NCBI RefSeq assembly: GCF_014117325.1
Contig: NZ_CP059732.1
Location: forward strand, 124,001 to 188,000
From: Spirosoma foliorum
GTDB lineage: Bacteria > Bacteroidota > Bacteroidia > Cytophagales > Spirosomataceae
Length of the DNA stretch: 64,000 bases
Direction: 5' to 3'
Below are positions 15,901 to 25,441 of this stretch, in pieces (position 1 is the first letter of the stretch; each line of letters begins with the position of its first letter). The notes beneath the pieces were generated by a model. The model was not told the origin of the DNA. It saw only the letters and a list, made by a program, of their open reading frames with translations, and ran no database searches. Both the position numbers and the translations under genes were made by a program.

Positions 15901-16440
15901 TTGAAAAAAGCAGTTTCCATAGGCCTCTTCGCGCTACTCGTGTACCATACACTAGCCTACGTGCTCGTGTTTGTGGGTTCATGGTGGCAGGAAGAACACG
16001 ACCTGTCGGAACGGCTTTCTGTTTATCGATCGGTCGATAGCATCGTTGAATTTGAGATTCCCCTCAAAGACAAACTCGATGAAAGTACCATTGCCCGCAC
16101 AACGTCGGATGGCTTTAGCTACAACGGCCATTATTACTCGGTAGTCAGTGTGGATGTTCGGGACAATATGCTGCATATTGCCGGCCTTGAATCGCAAAGT
16201 CGTACGTTCTGGCAGAGCGATTTACTTTCGTTTCTGAATGAGCATGTATCGGGGGCTACTGATTCACACAAGAAGAATAACCAGTTTCTGAAGTTCCTAT
16301 TAAAAGAGTATTCGGCAAATCCACGAGCCGTTTTTTGCTTTCTCTCTCCTAGCTGGCGCGAAGCTATTCGCATTCCCGAACAACTGTTCGTGGTAGCTGC
16401 CCGCGCCCTGCCTGTTCATTCGCCCCCTCCAGAAATCTGA
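15901..16440 (+). CDS. single-pass membrane protein of unknown function
   Basis: The likely start is TTG 15901 (MKKAVSIGLFALLVYHTLAY); a TTG at 15886 lies almost at the predicted transcript start. One hydrophobic helix (AVSIGLFALLVYHTLAYVLVFVG) is followed by a hydrophilic domain of about 150 residues with DSIVEFEIPLKDKLDESTIA, FSYNGHYYSVVSVDV and a Pro-rich tail (LPVHSPPPEI). I do not recognise the family. It precedes the beta-barrel and haloperoxidase genes on the same strand, but a 320-base gap separates it from them. Confidence 0.7.
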   Translation: MKKAVSIGLFALLVYHTLAYVLVFVGSWWQEEHDLSERLSVYRSVDSIVEFEIPLKDKLDESTIARTTSDGFSYNGHYYSVVSVDVRDNMLHIAGLESQSRTFWQSDLLSFLNEHVSGATDSHKKNNQFLKFLLKEYSANPRAVFCFLSPSWREAIRIPEQLFVVAARALPVHSPPPEI

Positions 16441-16764
16441 GGTGAATTTCTTATCGCGTTTTAAGATCTATTTTCAGTAGTTCTGCTGGCTGTTTTTCTG
16501 TGCCATTTCGTATCCGCGACGTATTCGTATGTCCGGTCGTTAACGAATTGGGATTGAATCAATAAGCACAGCTCCGGCTACGGCAACTGGTGTCTTCATC
16601 TGGACTTCATTGTTCCAACACGCGATTGTGCGACTATTAATTAGGCTTATTGGCTACGTAAAGGTTTCTGATTGTAAACACACAAGCAGGGCATTTGCAT
16701 AGGCTTCTGGCCACAGGTCGTGCACCAACCAGATTTTCATTTTTATCTCAGACATTCCTCCAGT
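16441..16764. other. intergenic stretch, no feature recognised
   Basis: 324 bases with no credible reading frame, no clear hairpin and no exact TAnnTTTG element. It presumably holds the promoter of the beta-barrel gene at 16765, but none could be assigned. Confidence 0.5.
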
Positions 16765-17880
16765 ATGAAATCAATTTCTACTATCGTTTTGGCGGTAGCG
16801 TGTGTTCTTATTGCTAATATCCAACTTTCAGCACAAGGCTGCGTGGCCGTTCGACATATGAGTTGCGCTGCCCCGGCAGGATCTGCCGATTATTTTAAAC
16901 AACGTAACGGCCACTGGCAGGTATCGGCTGGTTATCGATTCTTTCGCTCCTATAAGCATTTTGTTGGCGATGTTGAACAAACCCAACGTGTTGACCAGGG
17001 CACCAACGTAATTAATGTATCGCATGCGCTTGATCTGGGTATCACGTATATGGTGAATCAACGGCTGTCTTTCTCCGTCAATCTGCCTGTTCAATACTAT
17101 GATCGCTCGTCGCTCTACGAACATTATGGCAATGCTGTTGCACAAAACCCGCAGCAAAAGCGGTTTGATACGCATTCAGAAGGCATCGGCGACCTGCGTA
17201 TTTCGGGAAGCTACTGGTTGGTCAATCCAGCTAAACTACCCAAAGCCAATCTGGCGGTTGGTCTTGGCATAAAACTACCCACAGGCAACTATGGCGCAAC
17301 CGACAGTTTTCACCGTCTGACCAAAGAAGGTACAGATTATACAGTGACGCTACCTGTCGATCAATCTATTCAATTGGGCGACGGTGGTGTAGGGACAAGT
17401 ATTGAGCTTCAGGGATATGCCTCGATTACGAAAACACTGACGGCTTATGCGAATGGTTTTTACCTGTTCAATCCTCGCGAAACCAATGGTGTAGTTCGTA
17501 ACCCTACCGCAACCACAATCGATTTGGTAACGGGTTCATTCTCGGTAGCTGATCAGTTTGCCGCTCGTATTGGTCTGAGCCAGTCGATAAAAGCAATTCC
17601 AGGCTTAGCCGTTATGCTGGGCGGTCGTGTAGAAGGCGTTCCGGCCATCGACGCTTTTGGCGGAAGCTCAGGTTTCCGTCGGCCAGGATACATTGTGTCG
17701 GTTGAGCCAGGTTTGTCGTACATGCGTCATAAAACCTCGATTGCCGTTACGGTTCCGGTTGCTGTTTATCGCAATCGTATTAAAAGCTACGCCGACCGGC
17801 TTGATCCACTGGGTGTGAAACAAGGCGACGCTGCTTTTGCCGATTACCTGATATCAGCCAGTGTGTCTCGTTGGTTCTAA
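16765..17880 (+). CDS. outer-membrane beta-barrel (transporter / phenol-degradation MetA-like family)
   Basis: The ATG at 16765 gives a signal peptide MKSISTIVLAVACVLIANIQ cut after LSAQ, and 371 residues in all; the longer frame from 16720 adds non-signal residues. The mature start GCVAVRHMSCAAPAGSADYF carries two Cys. Repeated amphipathic strands (WQVSAGYRFFRSYKHFVG, LDLGITYMVNQRLSFSVNLP, ANLAVGLGIKLPTGNYG) and a C-terminal aromatic residue (SVSRWF) mark a barrel of about 14-16 strands. Members of this broad family are thought to pass hydrophobic or aromatic compounds. First of the three barrels in the haloperoxidase region and not closely related to the other two. Confidence 0.78.
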   Translation: MKSISTIVLAVACVLIANIQLSAQGCVAVRHMSCAAPAGSADYFKQRNGHWQVSAGYRFFRSYKHFVGDVEQTQRVDQGTNVINVSHALDLGITYMVNQRLSFSVNLPVQYYDRSSLYEHYGNAVAQNPQQKRFDTHSEGIGDLRISGSYWLVNPAKLPKANLAVGLGIKLPTGNYGATDSFHRLTKEGTDYTVTLPVDQSIQLGDGGVGTSIELQGYASITKTLTAYANGFYLFNPRETNGVVRNPTATTIDLVTGSFSVADQFAARIGLSQSIKAIPGLAVMLGGRVEGVPAIDAFGGSSGFRRPGYIVSVEPGLSYMRHKTSIAVTVPVAVYRNRIKSYADRLDPLGVKQGDAAFADYLISASVSRWF

Positions 17881-17889
17881 TTTAATTAC

Positions 17890-17918
17890 GGTGTGGAGGT
17901 AGCGTCTCCACACCTTTT
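17890..17918 (+). terminator. hairpin terminator after the first beta-barrel gene
   Basis: GGTGTGGAG (17890-17898), 7-base loop, CTCCACACC (17906-17914), then TTTT. A perfect 9-bp stem ten bases after the stop codon. Confidence 0.75.
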
Positions 17919-18008
17919 AAACTATTGCTATTCTTAATTCTAAAATTGAAGTGCAGTTCAGATCGTCGATCTTATTAGTTAAAACCATCGTATCAATTTA
18001 ACCAACCA

Positions 18009-18908
18009 ATGATGAAAACAAGTTTAAAATGTCTGACCATTGCTTCGTTGCTGATGCCCTTTGCAGCTCAGGCACAGATGCCGAACGATGCAATCTACAT
18101 GGGTAAAAACCAGCTGTGCGTGGCCGGAATGTACAGTCATACTTCCTGGAATCAATACTGGGAGAATACGTTTAAACGCGAGAATTTTAATATCGGCACC
18201 CAAACGACCCAGAGCGTCATGCTCATGCCAGCCTTTGGTATCAGCAAGCGGGTAAACGTTATTATGAGCCTGCCGTATATCTGGACAAACAACAGCGCGG
18301 GTAACCTCATGGGCCAACATGGCATTCAGGATTTATCGGCCTGGTTGAAAGTGAAAGCTGTCCAGACTGGCGGATTTTCGCTCAATGCTATCGTCGGTGG
18401 GTCAATCCCCATGGGAAACTACGTTGCTAGCTTTATGCCGATGTCAATTGGTATGCAATGCCGCACGTTTACCGGCCGATTACTGGCTAACTATAAAGAG
18501 AAAAGAACAGGTTTATATATAACTGCTTACGGTAGCTATGGCTGGAGAAGCAATACCAAAGTAGATCAGGATGCTTATCTGGCTGATAATAGGGTGTATA
18601 ACACCAATCAGGTAAGCGTGCCGAATACCTATGATGCCGCCGTTCGCTTAGGCGTATTGCGTAAAGGCTGGCAAACCGAAGTGTGGGCTGAGCATGTGTC
18701 CTGTCTTTCGGGAGATAATATTCGCCGGAATGATATGCCTTTCCTGACAAATAATGCAAAAGCTACATCTGTGGGTTGGTATGGCAAGGTGCAACCCAGG
18801 AACATCGGCGTTAACGCGCGGGTCGGTTATGTTGTCGATGGTCAGAATGTAGGTCAGAGCACCAGCTACACGGTAGGTCTGTTATATCAAATTAACTTCA
18901 AGAAATAA
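18009..18908 (+). CDS. outer-membrane beta-barrel, paralogue of the barrel at 29855
   Basis: 299 residues with a signal peptide (MMKTSLKCLTIASLLMPFAA-QA). Barrel strands are evident (MLMPAFGISKRVNVIMSLPY, FSLNAIVGGSIPMGNYVAS, YTVGLLYQINF). It shares an ordered set of motifs with the protein at 29855: NIGTQTTQSV versus NLGTVTTQAV, MSLPYIWT versus VSAPYVRT, GIQDLSAWL versus GFQDLTGTL, GGSIPMGNYV versus GYSMPMQHYV, GQNVGQSTSY versus GRNIGKSTQI. It sits 13 bases ahead of haloperoxidase gene A, so the two are very likely one transcript. Possibly an exit or entry channel for the enzyme's substrate. Confidence 0.78.
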   Translation: MMKTSLKCLTIASLLMPFAAQAQMPNDAIYMGKNQLCVAGMYSHTSWNQYWENTFKRENFNIGTQTTQSVMLMPAFGISKRVNVIMSLPYIWTNNSAGNLMGQHGIQDLSAWLKVKAVQTGGFSLNAIVGGSIPMGNYVASFMPMSIGMQCRTFTGRLLANYKEKRTGLYITAYGSYGWRSNTKVDQDAYLADNRVYNTNQVSVPNTYDAAVRLGVLRKGWQTEVWAEHVSCLSGDNIRRNDMPFLTNNAKATSVGWYGKVQPRNIGVNARVGYVVDGQNVGQSTSYTVGLLYQINFKK

Positions 18909-18921
18909 GCGCCCATAAATC

Positions 18922-20469
18922 ATGAAAAAATATAATCGAATTCTGGCCATTGGCAGTCTTGTAGCCAGCTTGTCAATTGCTTTTGTTTCGTGTGATAAAA
19001 GTATTTCGGAACCTCAGCGTGTAGGCTATACGCCAGCGAGCATCGATGAAAAAGCAGGTAACTGGAAAACCTATGTCCTGACCGCGCCTACCGATGTCAC
19101 GGTAGCAACCCCAGTTAGTACGTCGTCGTCGACGTATCAGGCTGAATTAACCGACCTCAAATCGAAATCAGCTAGCTTAAGTCAGGAGCAGCAGGAAGCT
19201 GTTGTGTATTGGGGAGCGGGTGCTGTTTATCGTTGGAACGAGATTGCCCGCGAATTGTGTGCTCGTTATAACATACCCCCAGCGTCGACACCAGATGGTA
19301 AATACCCTGTGCCGGATGCGGCTAACCCACTGGCTGACCCCAAGTTTCCGTTTGCCAATCCACCTTATGCGTCTCGTGCGCTGGCTTACCTGAGTGTTGC
19401 CCAATACGATGCACTGGTAGCCGCCTGGAGTTATAAATACAAGTTTAATCGGGTTGCCCCTTCGAAAGTCGATGCTACGGTTCGGGTTGCTTTACCTGTT
19501 TCTGCGTTGCCAACGTATCCATCGGAAGACGCCGTAGTAGCGGCAGCTTCGGCGGTTGTTCTGAAAGCGATGTTTCCGGGCGAAGTGCCCTTTATCGAAG
19601 CTAAACTGGCTGAGCACCAGAATAGTCGGCTATGGGCAGGTATGAACGTAGCCAGTGATCTGGCAGCTGGGGTTGATCTGGGTAACCAGGCGGCTGCCAA
19701 AGTTATGGCGCGGGCTAAAACCGATGGTATGAGTGCCGCTAACAATCAGGCGGTAACAGCTGGTATGATTCAGGCGGCTAAAGAGCGTGGTTTAACAGAA
19801 GTTTGGGTAAGTCAGGAAACGCCCGCTCGTCCACCTATGTTGCCGAACTTCGGTGCGGTATCGACCTGGAATTTCGACAAAACCACCCTGCTCCAGATCC
19901 GTCCACCAGCACCACCAGCGCTCAACGATGCTAATTATCAGAAAGATATGGCCGAGCTGCAAGGAATTAATAAAAGCCAAACCCGCGAACAGGCTCGGAT
20001 TGCGAACTACTGGGCGGATGGTCCTGGTAGCTATACACCACCTGGCCACTGGCACCGGACCGCAGCGAATGCTGCTAACGAAGCCAAATATAGCGAGGTG
20101 CGTATGGCCCGAACGCTGGCCTTGGTTGGTACGGCTCTGGAAGATGCCGCCATTGGTTGCTGGGATGCCAAGTACTACTACTACTATCCACGTCCGCAAC
20201 AATTTGGCATGAAAACGTCGGTTGGGTTACCCAACTTCCCATCCTATCCGTCGGGGCACTCTACGTTTTCGGCTGCTGCTGCCACGGTGCTAACCTATAT
20301 TTTCCCGGATAAAGCCGCTGATTTTCAGGCTGAAGCCGTAGAAGCGTCTACATCGCGGGTATTTGGTCTGATTCACTACCGGTTCGATTCGAATGGTGGC
20401 CTGGATCATGGCAACAAAATTGGAACCTACGCGATAACACGAGGCAAAGCCGACGGATCGGGACTGTAA
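18922..20469 (+). CDS. vanadium-dependent haloperoxidase / PAP2-superfamily lipoprotein (paralogue A)
   Basis: 515 residues. The signal MKKYNRILAIGSLVASLSIA ends in lipobox FVSC. The C-terminal half has the full vanadate/phosphate site of the PAP2-haloperoxidase superfamily: K417-x6-R424-P (KYYYYYPRP), P443-S-G-H446 (PSYPSGHSTFSA) and S-R479-x5-H485-x3-D489 (SRVFGLIHYRFD). The helical N-terminal half (YWGAGAVYRWNEIARELC, LAYLSVAQYDALVAAWSY) is typical of secreted bacterial members. The fold supports either halide oxidation with peroxide or phosphomonoester hydrolysis; sequence alone does not decide. It lies between a barrel gene and an AhpD-like gene on one strand. Confidence 0.85.
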   Translation: MKKYNRILAIGSLVASLSIAFVSCDKSISEPQRVGYTPASIDEKAGNWKTYVLTAPTDVTVATPVSTSSSTYQAELTDLKSKSASLSQEQQEAVVYWGAGAVYRWNEIARELCARYNIPPASTPDGKYPVPDAANPLADPKFPFANPPYASRALAYLSVAQYDALVAAWSYKYKFNRVAPSKVDATVRVALPVSALPTYPSEDAVVAAASAVVLKAMFPGEVPFIEAKLAEHQNSRLWAGMNVASDLAAGVDLGNQAAAKVMARAKTDGMSAANNQAVTAGMIQAAKERGLTEVWVSQETPARPPMLPNFGAVSTWNFDKTTLLQIRPPAPPALNDANYQKDMAELQGINKSQTREQARIANYWADGPGSYTPPGHWHRTAANAANEAKYSEVRMARTLALVGTALEDAAIGCWDAKYYYYYPRPQQFGMKTSVGLPNFPSYPSGHSTFSAAAATVLTYIFPDKAADFQAEAVEASTSRVFGLIHYRFDSNGGLDHGNKIGTYAITRGKADGSGL

Positions 20470-20472
20470 AAC

Positions 20473-20551
20473 AATGATGAATGATGAATTCTCACGTCGA
20501 TTCATTACTCATAATTTATCATTCATCATTCATCATTCATCATTCAAAACT
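20473..20551. repeat. heptamer (ATTCATC) repeats forming an inverted repeat upstream of AhpD-like gene 1
   Basis: AATGATGAATGATGAAT at 20473-20489 is the reverse complement of ATTCATCATTCATCATT at 20521-20537. The right arm continues as direct heptamers up to the ATG at 20552. The hairpin therefore ends at the start codon and could mask it in the mRNA. Confidence 0.8.
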
Positions 20552-21133
20552 ATGCCACATATACCACTACCGGAGCAGTTGCCAGGTATTACCGGCTTGC
20601 TCGAATATCGTTTAGACACCGCTATGCCCATCCGCGAACTCACGCAGATTTTGCTGCGGGGAGAATCGACCTTGTCGCAAGGGGAGCGCGAACTGATTGC
20701 CGCACTGACATCGGCGCGCAATTGTACCAACTTCTGCGAAGCAGCTCATACGAAGGCAGCTGACCTATTGTTGGGCGAGGATGAAACGGCACTTGCTGTG
20801 AAACGCGATATTGAGACAGCGCCTATCAGTGAAAAAATGAAGGCATTGCTTCAGATTGCGTCCCTTACTCAGCAAAATGGGAAAGACGTAACGCCCGAAG
20901 CAGTAGCTCGTGCTCGCGAAGCCGGAGCCACTGATCATGAAATTCACGATACGGTTCTGATTACAGCCTTGTTCTGTCTGTATAATAAATACGTTGACGG
21001 ACTAGCTACCGTGGCCCCCACCGATCCCGCATTTTACCAGATGCTAGGCGAGCGGATTACGGGGCGTGGCTATGTCCGGCCACCGGGCGGGTACCCTGTT
21101 TCAACTTCTAACGCTGTGACTATGACACGTTAA
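20552..21133 (+). CDS. AhpD-like / carboxymuconolactone decarboxylase family protein, copy 1 (CxxxC variant)
   Basis: 193 residues from ATG 20552 (MPHIPLPEQLPGITGLLEYR); upstream start codons fall within the repeat. It belongs to the peroxidase-related CMD family: ELIAALTSARNCTNFCEAAH, ARAREAGATDHEIHDTVLIT, ALFCLYNKYVDGLATVAPTD. In AhpD the redox site is CxxC-x3-H. Here the cysteines are C58 and C62 with H66, one residue too far apart (CTNFC), so the classical disulfide geometry is altered. No signal peptide, so cytoplasmic. Paralogues lie at 25442 and 27912. The likely role is removal of peroxides or reactive intermediates formed in this cluster. Confidence 0.87.
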   Translation: MPHIPLPEQLPGITGLLEYRLDTAMPIRELTQILLRGESTLSQGERELIAALTSARNCTNFCEAAHTKAADLLLGEDETALAVKRDIETAPISEKMKALLQIASLTQQNGKDVTPEAVARAREAGATDHEIHDTVLITALFCLYNKYVDGLATVAPTDPAFYQMLGERITGRGYVRPPGGYPVSTSNAVTMTR

Positions 21134-21267
21134 GCCGATTCGTTGACGGCCCGATTGCCTGAATCCTTCAAGCGATTAGCCCCCTTTTTATTGACATTTT
21201 TCTATCCTAAAAATCACTGTTTTTGGGTGTTCAACCCCCTTTTTTACCTTCCTCTTTTTAAAATTAT

Positions 21268-24060
21268 ATGAGATATACGGAACTACTTATTCTTTTGGCG
21301 ATTCATTTTCTTGTCTCATGGTCGGCTTTAGCGCAGTCGCGTCGAGTAACAGGCACGGTAAAAGATAGTGAAACCGGGCAACCGCTCGCAGGTGCCAGTG
21401 TGCTTGTAAAAGGCCAATTGAATGGGGCCGTTGCGGACGCCAATGGACAATTTTCCTTGCCAACAAGCCAGCGGGGTGCAACCACCCTATTGATTTCAAT
21501 GGTTGGCCATGAGGCTCAAACGGTTGTTGTAGCCGATGGAAATCAGACAGTTGACGTAAAGCTTCGGATTGCCACCAATTCTTTACAGGATGTAGTTGTA
21601 GCTGCCTCGCGGGTAGAGGAAAGTATCTTACGGGCTCCCGTTACCGTTGAGAAAATGGACTCGCGCGCCATTCGGGAAACGCCTTCGGCTACATTTTATG
21701 AAGGGTTGAACAACCTCAAAGGAGTCGATATGGTTACGAGTGGATTGACCTACAAACAAATCAATACACGGGGATTTGCCAGCACTGGTAACAGCCGGTT
21801 TTTGCAATTGATTGATGGAATCGATAACCAACCTGCTGGTTTTGGTTTTTCGATGGGGAACCTCTTCGGTCTGAGTGATTTAGATGCAGAAAGTGCTGAA
21901 TTGGTACCTGGCGCTGCTTCAGCCTTATACGGTCCAGCTGCGTTTAATGGCGCGTTGTTAATGACTAGTAAAGACCCATTCCGGTATCAGGGCTTAAGCG
22001 CGCAAGTTAAGATGGGTGTAAATCACATCAATGATTCGAACACTGGAGCGGCTCTGTATCAGGATTATGGCTTTCGATACGCTAAAGCATTTAACAACAA
22101 GCTGGCCTTCAAGCTGGTAGCCTCCTACATGAAAGGGCTCGACTGGTTTGCTACAGACTATACAGATGTCGATGCAACCACATCGGCCGATAAGCGTGGT
22201 CCAAATAATCCGGCCTATAATGGGTTAAATATCTATGGCGATGAGATAAACCGGACGATTACCGATATCGGCAAAGTATCGCGGACTGGCTATCAGGAGA
22301 GATATCTAACGGATTATAACGTTTATAGTCTCAAACTGAATGGCGCCCTTCATTACCGGATTACGCCAGGTTTGGAAGCAATTTATTCCTACAACTTCGC
22401 GAAGGGAACAACGAACTACACCGGGAGTAACCGATTCTCTGTCAATGGGTTTTCGCTGATCCAACACCGAATTGAACTGCGCGGCAACAACTTCTTCGTA
22501 CGTGGTTATACAAACCAAGAGGATTCACACGATTCGTACAATACTCGTTCGTTGGGGCAACAAATTGACCGGACCTGGGTACGCGACCTGAATGGTAATG
22601 TCGTAGCGCCAAATCTAGCCGACCAAACCTGGTTCGATCGCTATACGGCGGCCTATCAGGGGAAAATTCAGGGCGTAACGGCGAGTGATCAATCGTCTGC
22701 CCGTGCCTTTGCCGATCAGGGACGTTTGCTTCCTGGCTCTGCTGAATATGAACAACAAAAGGCACGCTTGATCGGTATTCAGGGATTGGCTGGCGCTGGT
22801 ATTCTGAGCCAAACCAATATGTACCATGCTGATGCTCAGTATAATTTCACCTCGGCATTAGCTGCGGCTGGATTGACCGGAACGGAGTTACTGGTAGGCG
22901 GTAATTTCCGGGAGTATAGCCTGTTTACCAACGGAACCCTGTTCGATGATAAAGGCGGACGGATTAAGTACAACGAGTTTGGTACGTTTGCCCAATTGAG
23001 TAAATCACTACTCGAAAACAAGCTGAAGTTGACTGTATCGGGTCGGTACGACAAGAATCAGAACTTTGCAGGATACTTTACGCCCCGTGGTTCGGCGGTT
23101 TTCTCGCCCAACGACCGGCACCATTTCCGGGCGTCATTTCAATCTGGTTTTCGGAACCCAACCCCCAGCGACCAGTTTATTAAACTCAATGTTGGGCCAA
23201 TCACGATTTTGGGTGGAGCACCGAGCAATAGCGCGGGCATGAATGTCTACGAAAATTCGTTCAACTCGACCAGTATTGGCGGTTTCGTAAACGGCTTCCT
23301 GGGCGACGTGGGCAAGGTTGGTCCACAACAGGCTGTTCTGAATAACAAGGACAAACTGGTCAAATCAAATGTACCGTACATCGCTCCCGAACGCGTACAG
23401 AGTTTCGAAGTAGGTTATCGTACACTACTAACGAGCCGGTTGTCGCTCGATGCCAATTATTACTATGGCGCCTATCGCAATTTCATCCTGAATACGGTAG
23501 TTATTCGCCCCAATAGTCCCGCTTTAGCATCTGATGGTAGTATCAACCCCGCAGCGGCACAGGATATCCTGAACTCAAACTATCAGGCATTCCAGCTTTA
23601 CACCAACGCCCCCGACCGCGTTACGGCGCAGGGTGCAACGCTCGGTTTGACGTATGCTACTGCTGGCGGATATACACTGACAGGTAACGGAACCTGGTCG
23701 GACTTTAACCTGAAAAACGCTGATCCAAACAATATTCCGGCGTTCAACACTCCCCGTTTCAAAACGAACGTGACGCTTGGTCATCGGAATATTGCCCCAA
23801 ATCTTGGCTTCAATATCGCCTGGCATTGGCAGGACGCTTTCGATTGGGTAGGCTCGTTTAACGACCTGCGTCCGGGCCGAATTCAGGCGTATAGCCTACT
23901 TGATGCTCAGGTAACGCTCAAGCTGCCTACGTATAAAACCTTACTAAAAATTGGTGCATCGAACTTGACGAATCAGTACATCGTACAGGCGTATGGCTCA
24001 CCAGCCGTAGGTGGTCTGTATTATGTGTCGCTCACGTTTGATCAGGGATTACGACGATAA
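21268..24060 (+). CDS. TonB-dependent outer-membrane receptor with carboxypeptidase-regulatory domain
   Basis: 930 residues: signal peptide (MRYTELLILLAIHFLVSWSA-LAQ), a carboxypeptidase-D regulatory-like domain (residues 25-105; VTGTVKDSETGQPLAGASVL, STLLISMVGHEA-like), a plug (LQDVVVAASRVEES, INTRGFASTGNSRFLQLIDG, AESAELVPGAASALYGPAAF) and a 22-strand barrel ending YYVSLTFDQGLRR. No SusD partner follows, so it is not a classical polysaccharide locus; it may bring in a metal chelate or small molecule. The MFS gene starts 19 bases later, pointing to a two-membrane uptake route (receptor, then inner-membrane symporter). Confidence 0.92.
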   Translation: MRYTELLILLAIHFLVSWSALAQSRRVTGTVKDSETGQPLAGASVLVKGQLNGAVADANGQFSLPTSQRGATTLLISMVGHEAQTVVVADGNQTVDVKLRIATNSLQDVVVAASRVEESILRAPVTVEKMDSRAIRETPSATFYEGLNNLKGVDMVTSGLTYKQINTRGFASTGNSRFLQLIDGIDNQPAGFGFSMGNLFGLSDLDAESAELVPGAASALYGPAAFNGALLMTSKDPFRYQGLSAQVKMGVNHINDSNTGAALYQDYGFRYAKAFNNKLAFKLVASYMKGLDWFATDYTDVDATTSADKRGPNNPAYNGLNIYGDEINRTITDIGKVSRTGYQERYLTDYNVYSLKLNGALHYRITPGLEAIYSYNFAKGTTNYTGSNRFSVNGFSLIQHRIELRGNNFFVRGYTNQEDSHDSYNTRSLGQQIDRTWVRDLNGNVVAPNLADQTWFDRYTAAYQGKIQGVTASDQSSARAFADQGRLLPGSAEYEQQKARLIGIQGLAGAGILSQTNMYHADAQYNFTSALAAAGLTGTELLVGGNFREYSLFTNGTLFDDKGGRIKYNEFGTFAQLSKSLLENKLKLTVSGRYDKNQNFAGYFTPRGSAVFSPNDRHHFRASFQSGFRNPTPSDQFIKLNVGPITILGGAPSNSAGMNVYENSFNSTSIGGFVNGFLGDVGKVGPQQAVLNNKDKLVKSNVPYIAPERVQSFEVGYRTLLTSRLSLDANYYYGAYRNFILNTVVIRPNSPALASDGSINPAAAQDILNSNYQAFQLYTNAPDRVTAQGATLGLTYATAGGYTLTGNGTWSDFNLKNADPNNIPAFNTPRFKTNVTLGHRNIAPNLGFNIAWHWQDAFDWVGSFNDLRPGRIQAYSLLDAQVTLKLPTYKTLLKIGASNLTNQYIVQAYGSPAVGGLYYVSLTFDQGLRR

Positions 24061-24079
24061 ATTATCAACCTAAATCGCT

Positions 24080-25300
24080 ATGGAAACAGCCCAGATTTCT
24101 GTTAATCAAGAGCAACATACCAAGTTGCCCTGGGTAGCTTTTAGCCTCTGTATGGTGGCTTATCTGTTCGGGGGGACGGCCAGCACACTTATGGCAACGT
24201 ATTTACCCGTGGCTATTCCTCAACTGCTTGGTGGCCACGCTTCGCCAGAGAAGTTGGGCGAAATTGGGGCATGGGTAAGCGCGGCCTTTCTCTACGGCTG
24301 GATGATTGGCGGGTTTTTGTTTGGCCCATTAGCGGATACGATTGGACGTGTGCGGGCGCTGGGTTTGGCAACTGCCTTGTGTGGTGGGGCTATGCTTGCC
24401 ACCACTGTAGTGCCGAATGAGTATGTTTTGCTGCTCCTACGGGCACTGACCGGCGCTGGAGTTGGTGGAGTTTTGTTAGTGTCAACCGTCTATTTATCTG
24501 AAGTCTGGCCTGCTCAGTCGCGCCCTGTTGCGCTGGGTGTACTGGCAACGGCCTTTCCGGTTGGTATTGTTGCCACGGGTGGGCTGGCAAGTAATTTCAG
24601 TGACTGGCGAGTGGCCTTTAGTATCGGTGTGTTGCCCGTAGCGATTTCTATACTGATTGCACTTTTTCTTCCCGAGTCGGCGAGCTGGCAGCAAGGACGT
24701 AATCAAACGAAAGCGCATACCGACAAACTATTTAATGTCGAGAATAAGGCCAATGTGATCAGCGGAGCCATCATTTTTGGGTCAGTGTTGATTGGCCTGT
24801 GGGGTATTTTTTCGTGGATACCAACCTGGGTACAATCGCTATTGCCTCCTGGTCAGACGGGGCAGGCCGAGCGGGGTATTACCATGATGCTCTTGGGTAT
24901 GGGCGGTATTCTGGGTGGAGTTGCCTCCGGGTTTCTGGTGTCTCGCCTTGGCCCTCGGCAAACCTTATTGTTTACGTTCGGAGGGTGTATACTAGCCTGT
25001 GGTTTACTCTTTTTGACTAATCGTACATTTTCTCCGGTCGTTTATGGCGAATTGGCATTGCTTTCGCTGTTCTTTGGTATAAGTCAGGGATCGTTGTCAA
25101 GTTACGTGCCAACCTTATTTCCGGCAACAATTCGAGGCACGGCTACTGGATTCTGCTTTAACGTCGGGCGGTTGTTTACGGCTACGGCTGTGCTGTTCAT
25201 TGGCGCATTGACAGCCGGACTAGGTGGAATTGGTAACGCATTAGTTGTTTTTTCAGCTGCTTTCCTGATTGCCTTCGGTGCGATCTGGGTGCGCAAATAG
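24080..25300 (+). CDS. MFS transporter (metabolite:H+ symporter type)
   Basis: 406 residues with about 12 predicted membrane helices. Motif A is GPLADTIGRVRALG after helix 2 with a weaker copy after helix 8 (SGFLVSRLGPRQTLL). Other family features are LRALTGAGVGGVLLVSTVYL, SEVWPAQSRPVALG and ATIRGTATGFCFNVGR, which resemble the sugar/aromatic-acid:H+ symporter branch rather than drug efflux. It follows the TonB receptor by 19 bases and is probably co-transcribed with it, moving the imported compound across the inner membrane. Confidence 0.88.
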   Translation: METAQISVNQEQHTKLPWVAFSLCMVAYLFGGTASTLMATYLPVAIPQLLGGHASPEKLGEIGAWVSAAFLYGWMIGGFLFGPLADTIGRVRALGLATALCGGAMLATTVVPNEYVLLLLRALTGAGVGGVLLVSTVYLSEVWPAQSRPVALGVLATAFPVGIVATGGLASNFSDWRVAFSIGVLPVAISILIALFLPESASWQQGRNQTKAHTDKLFNVENKANVISGAIIFGSVLIGLWGIFSWIPTWVQSLLPPGQTGQAERGITMMLLGMGGILGGVASGFLVSRLGPRQTLLFTFGGCILACGLLFLTNRTFSPVVYGELALLSLFFGISQGSLSSYVPTLFPATIRGTATGFCFNVGRLFTATAVLFIGALTAGLGGIGNALVVFSAAFLIAFGAIWVRK

Positions 25301-25310
25301 AGTCTTTTTT

Positions 25311-25400
25311 TAATGGATAATGGACAATGAATAATGGGCAATGTGTTGATTGTTAGTCTGTTGATATCAGTCATTTTACATTATTCATTATCCATTATTA
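25311..25400. repeat. TAATGGA/TAATGAA inverted repeat upstream of AhpD-like gene 2
   Basis: TAATGGATAATGGACAATGAATAATG at 25311 onward pairs with CATTATTCATTATCCATTAT at 25378 onward, leaving a loop of about 40 bases. Same heptamer vocabulary as at 20473 and 27723. Confidence 0.75.
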
Positions 25401-25441
25401 ATAAACCATCAACTCAGTTATTCACTAAAAATCATTAACGT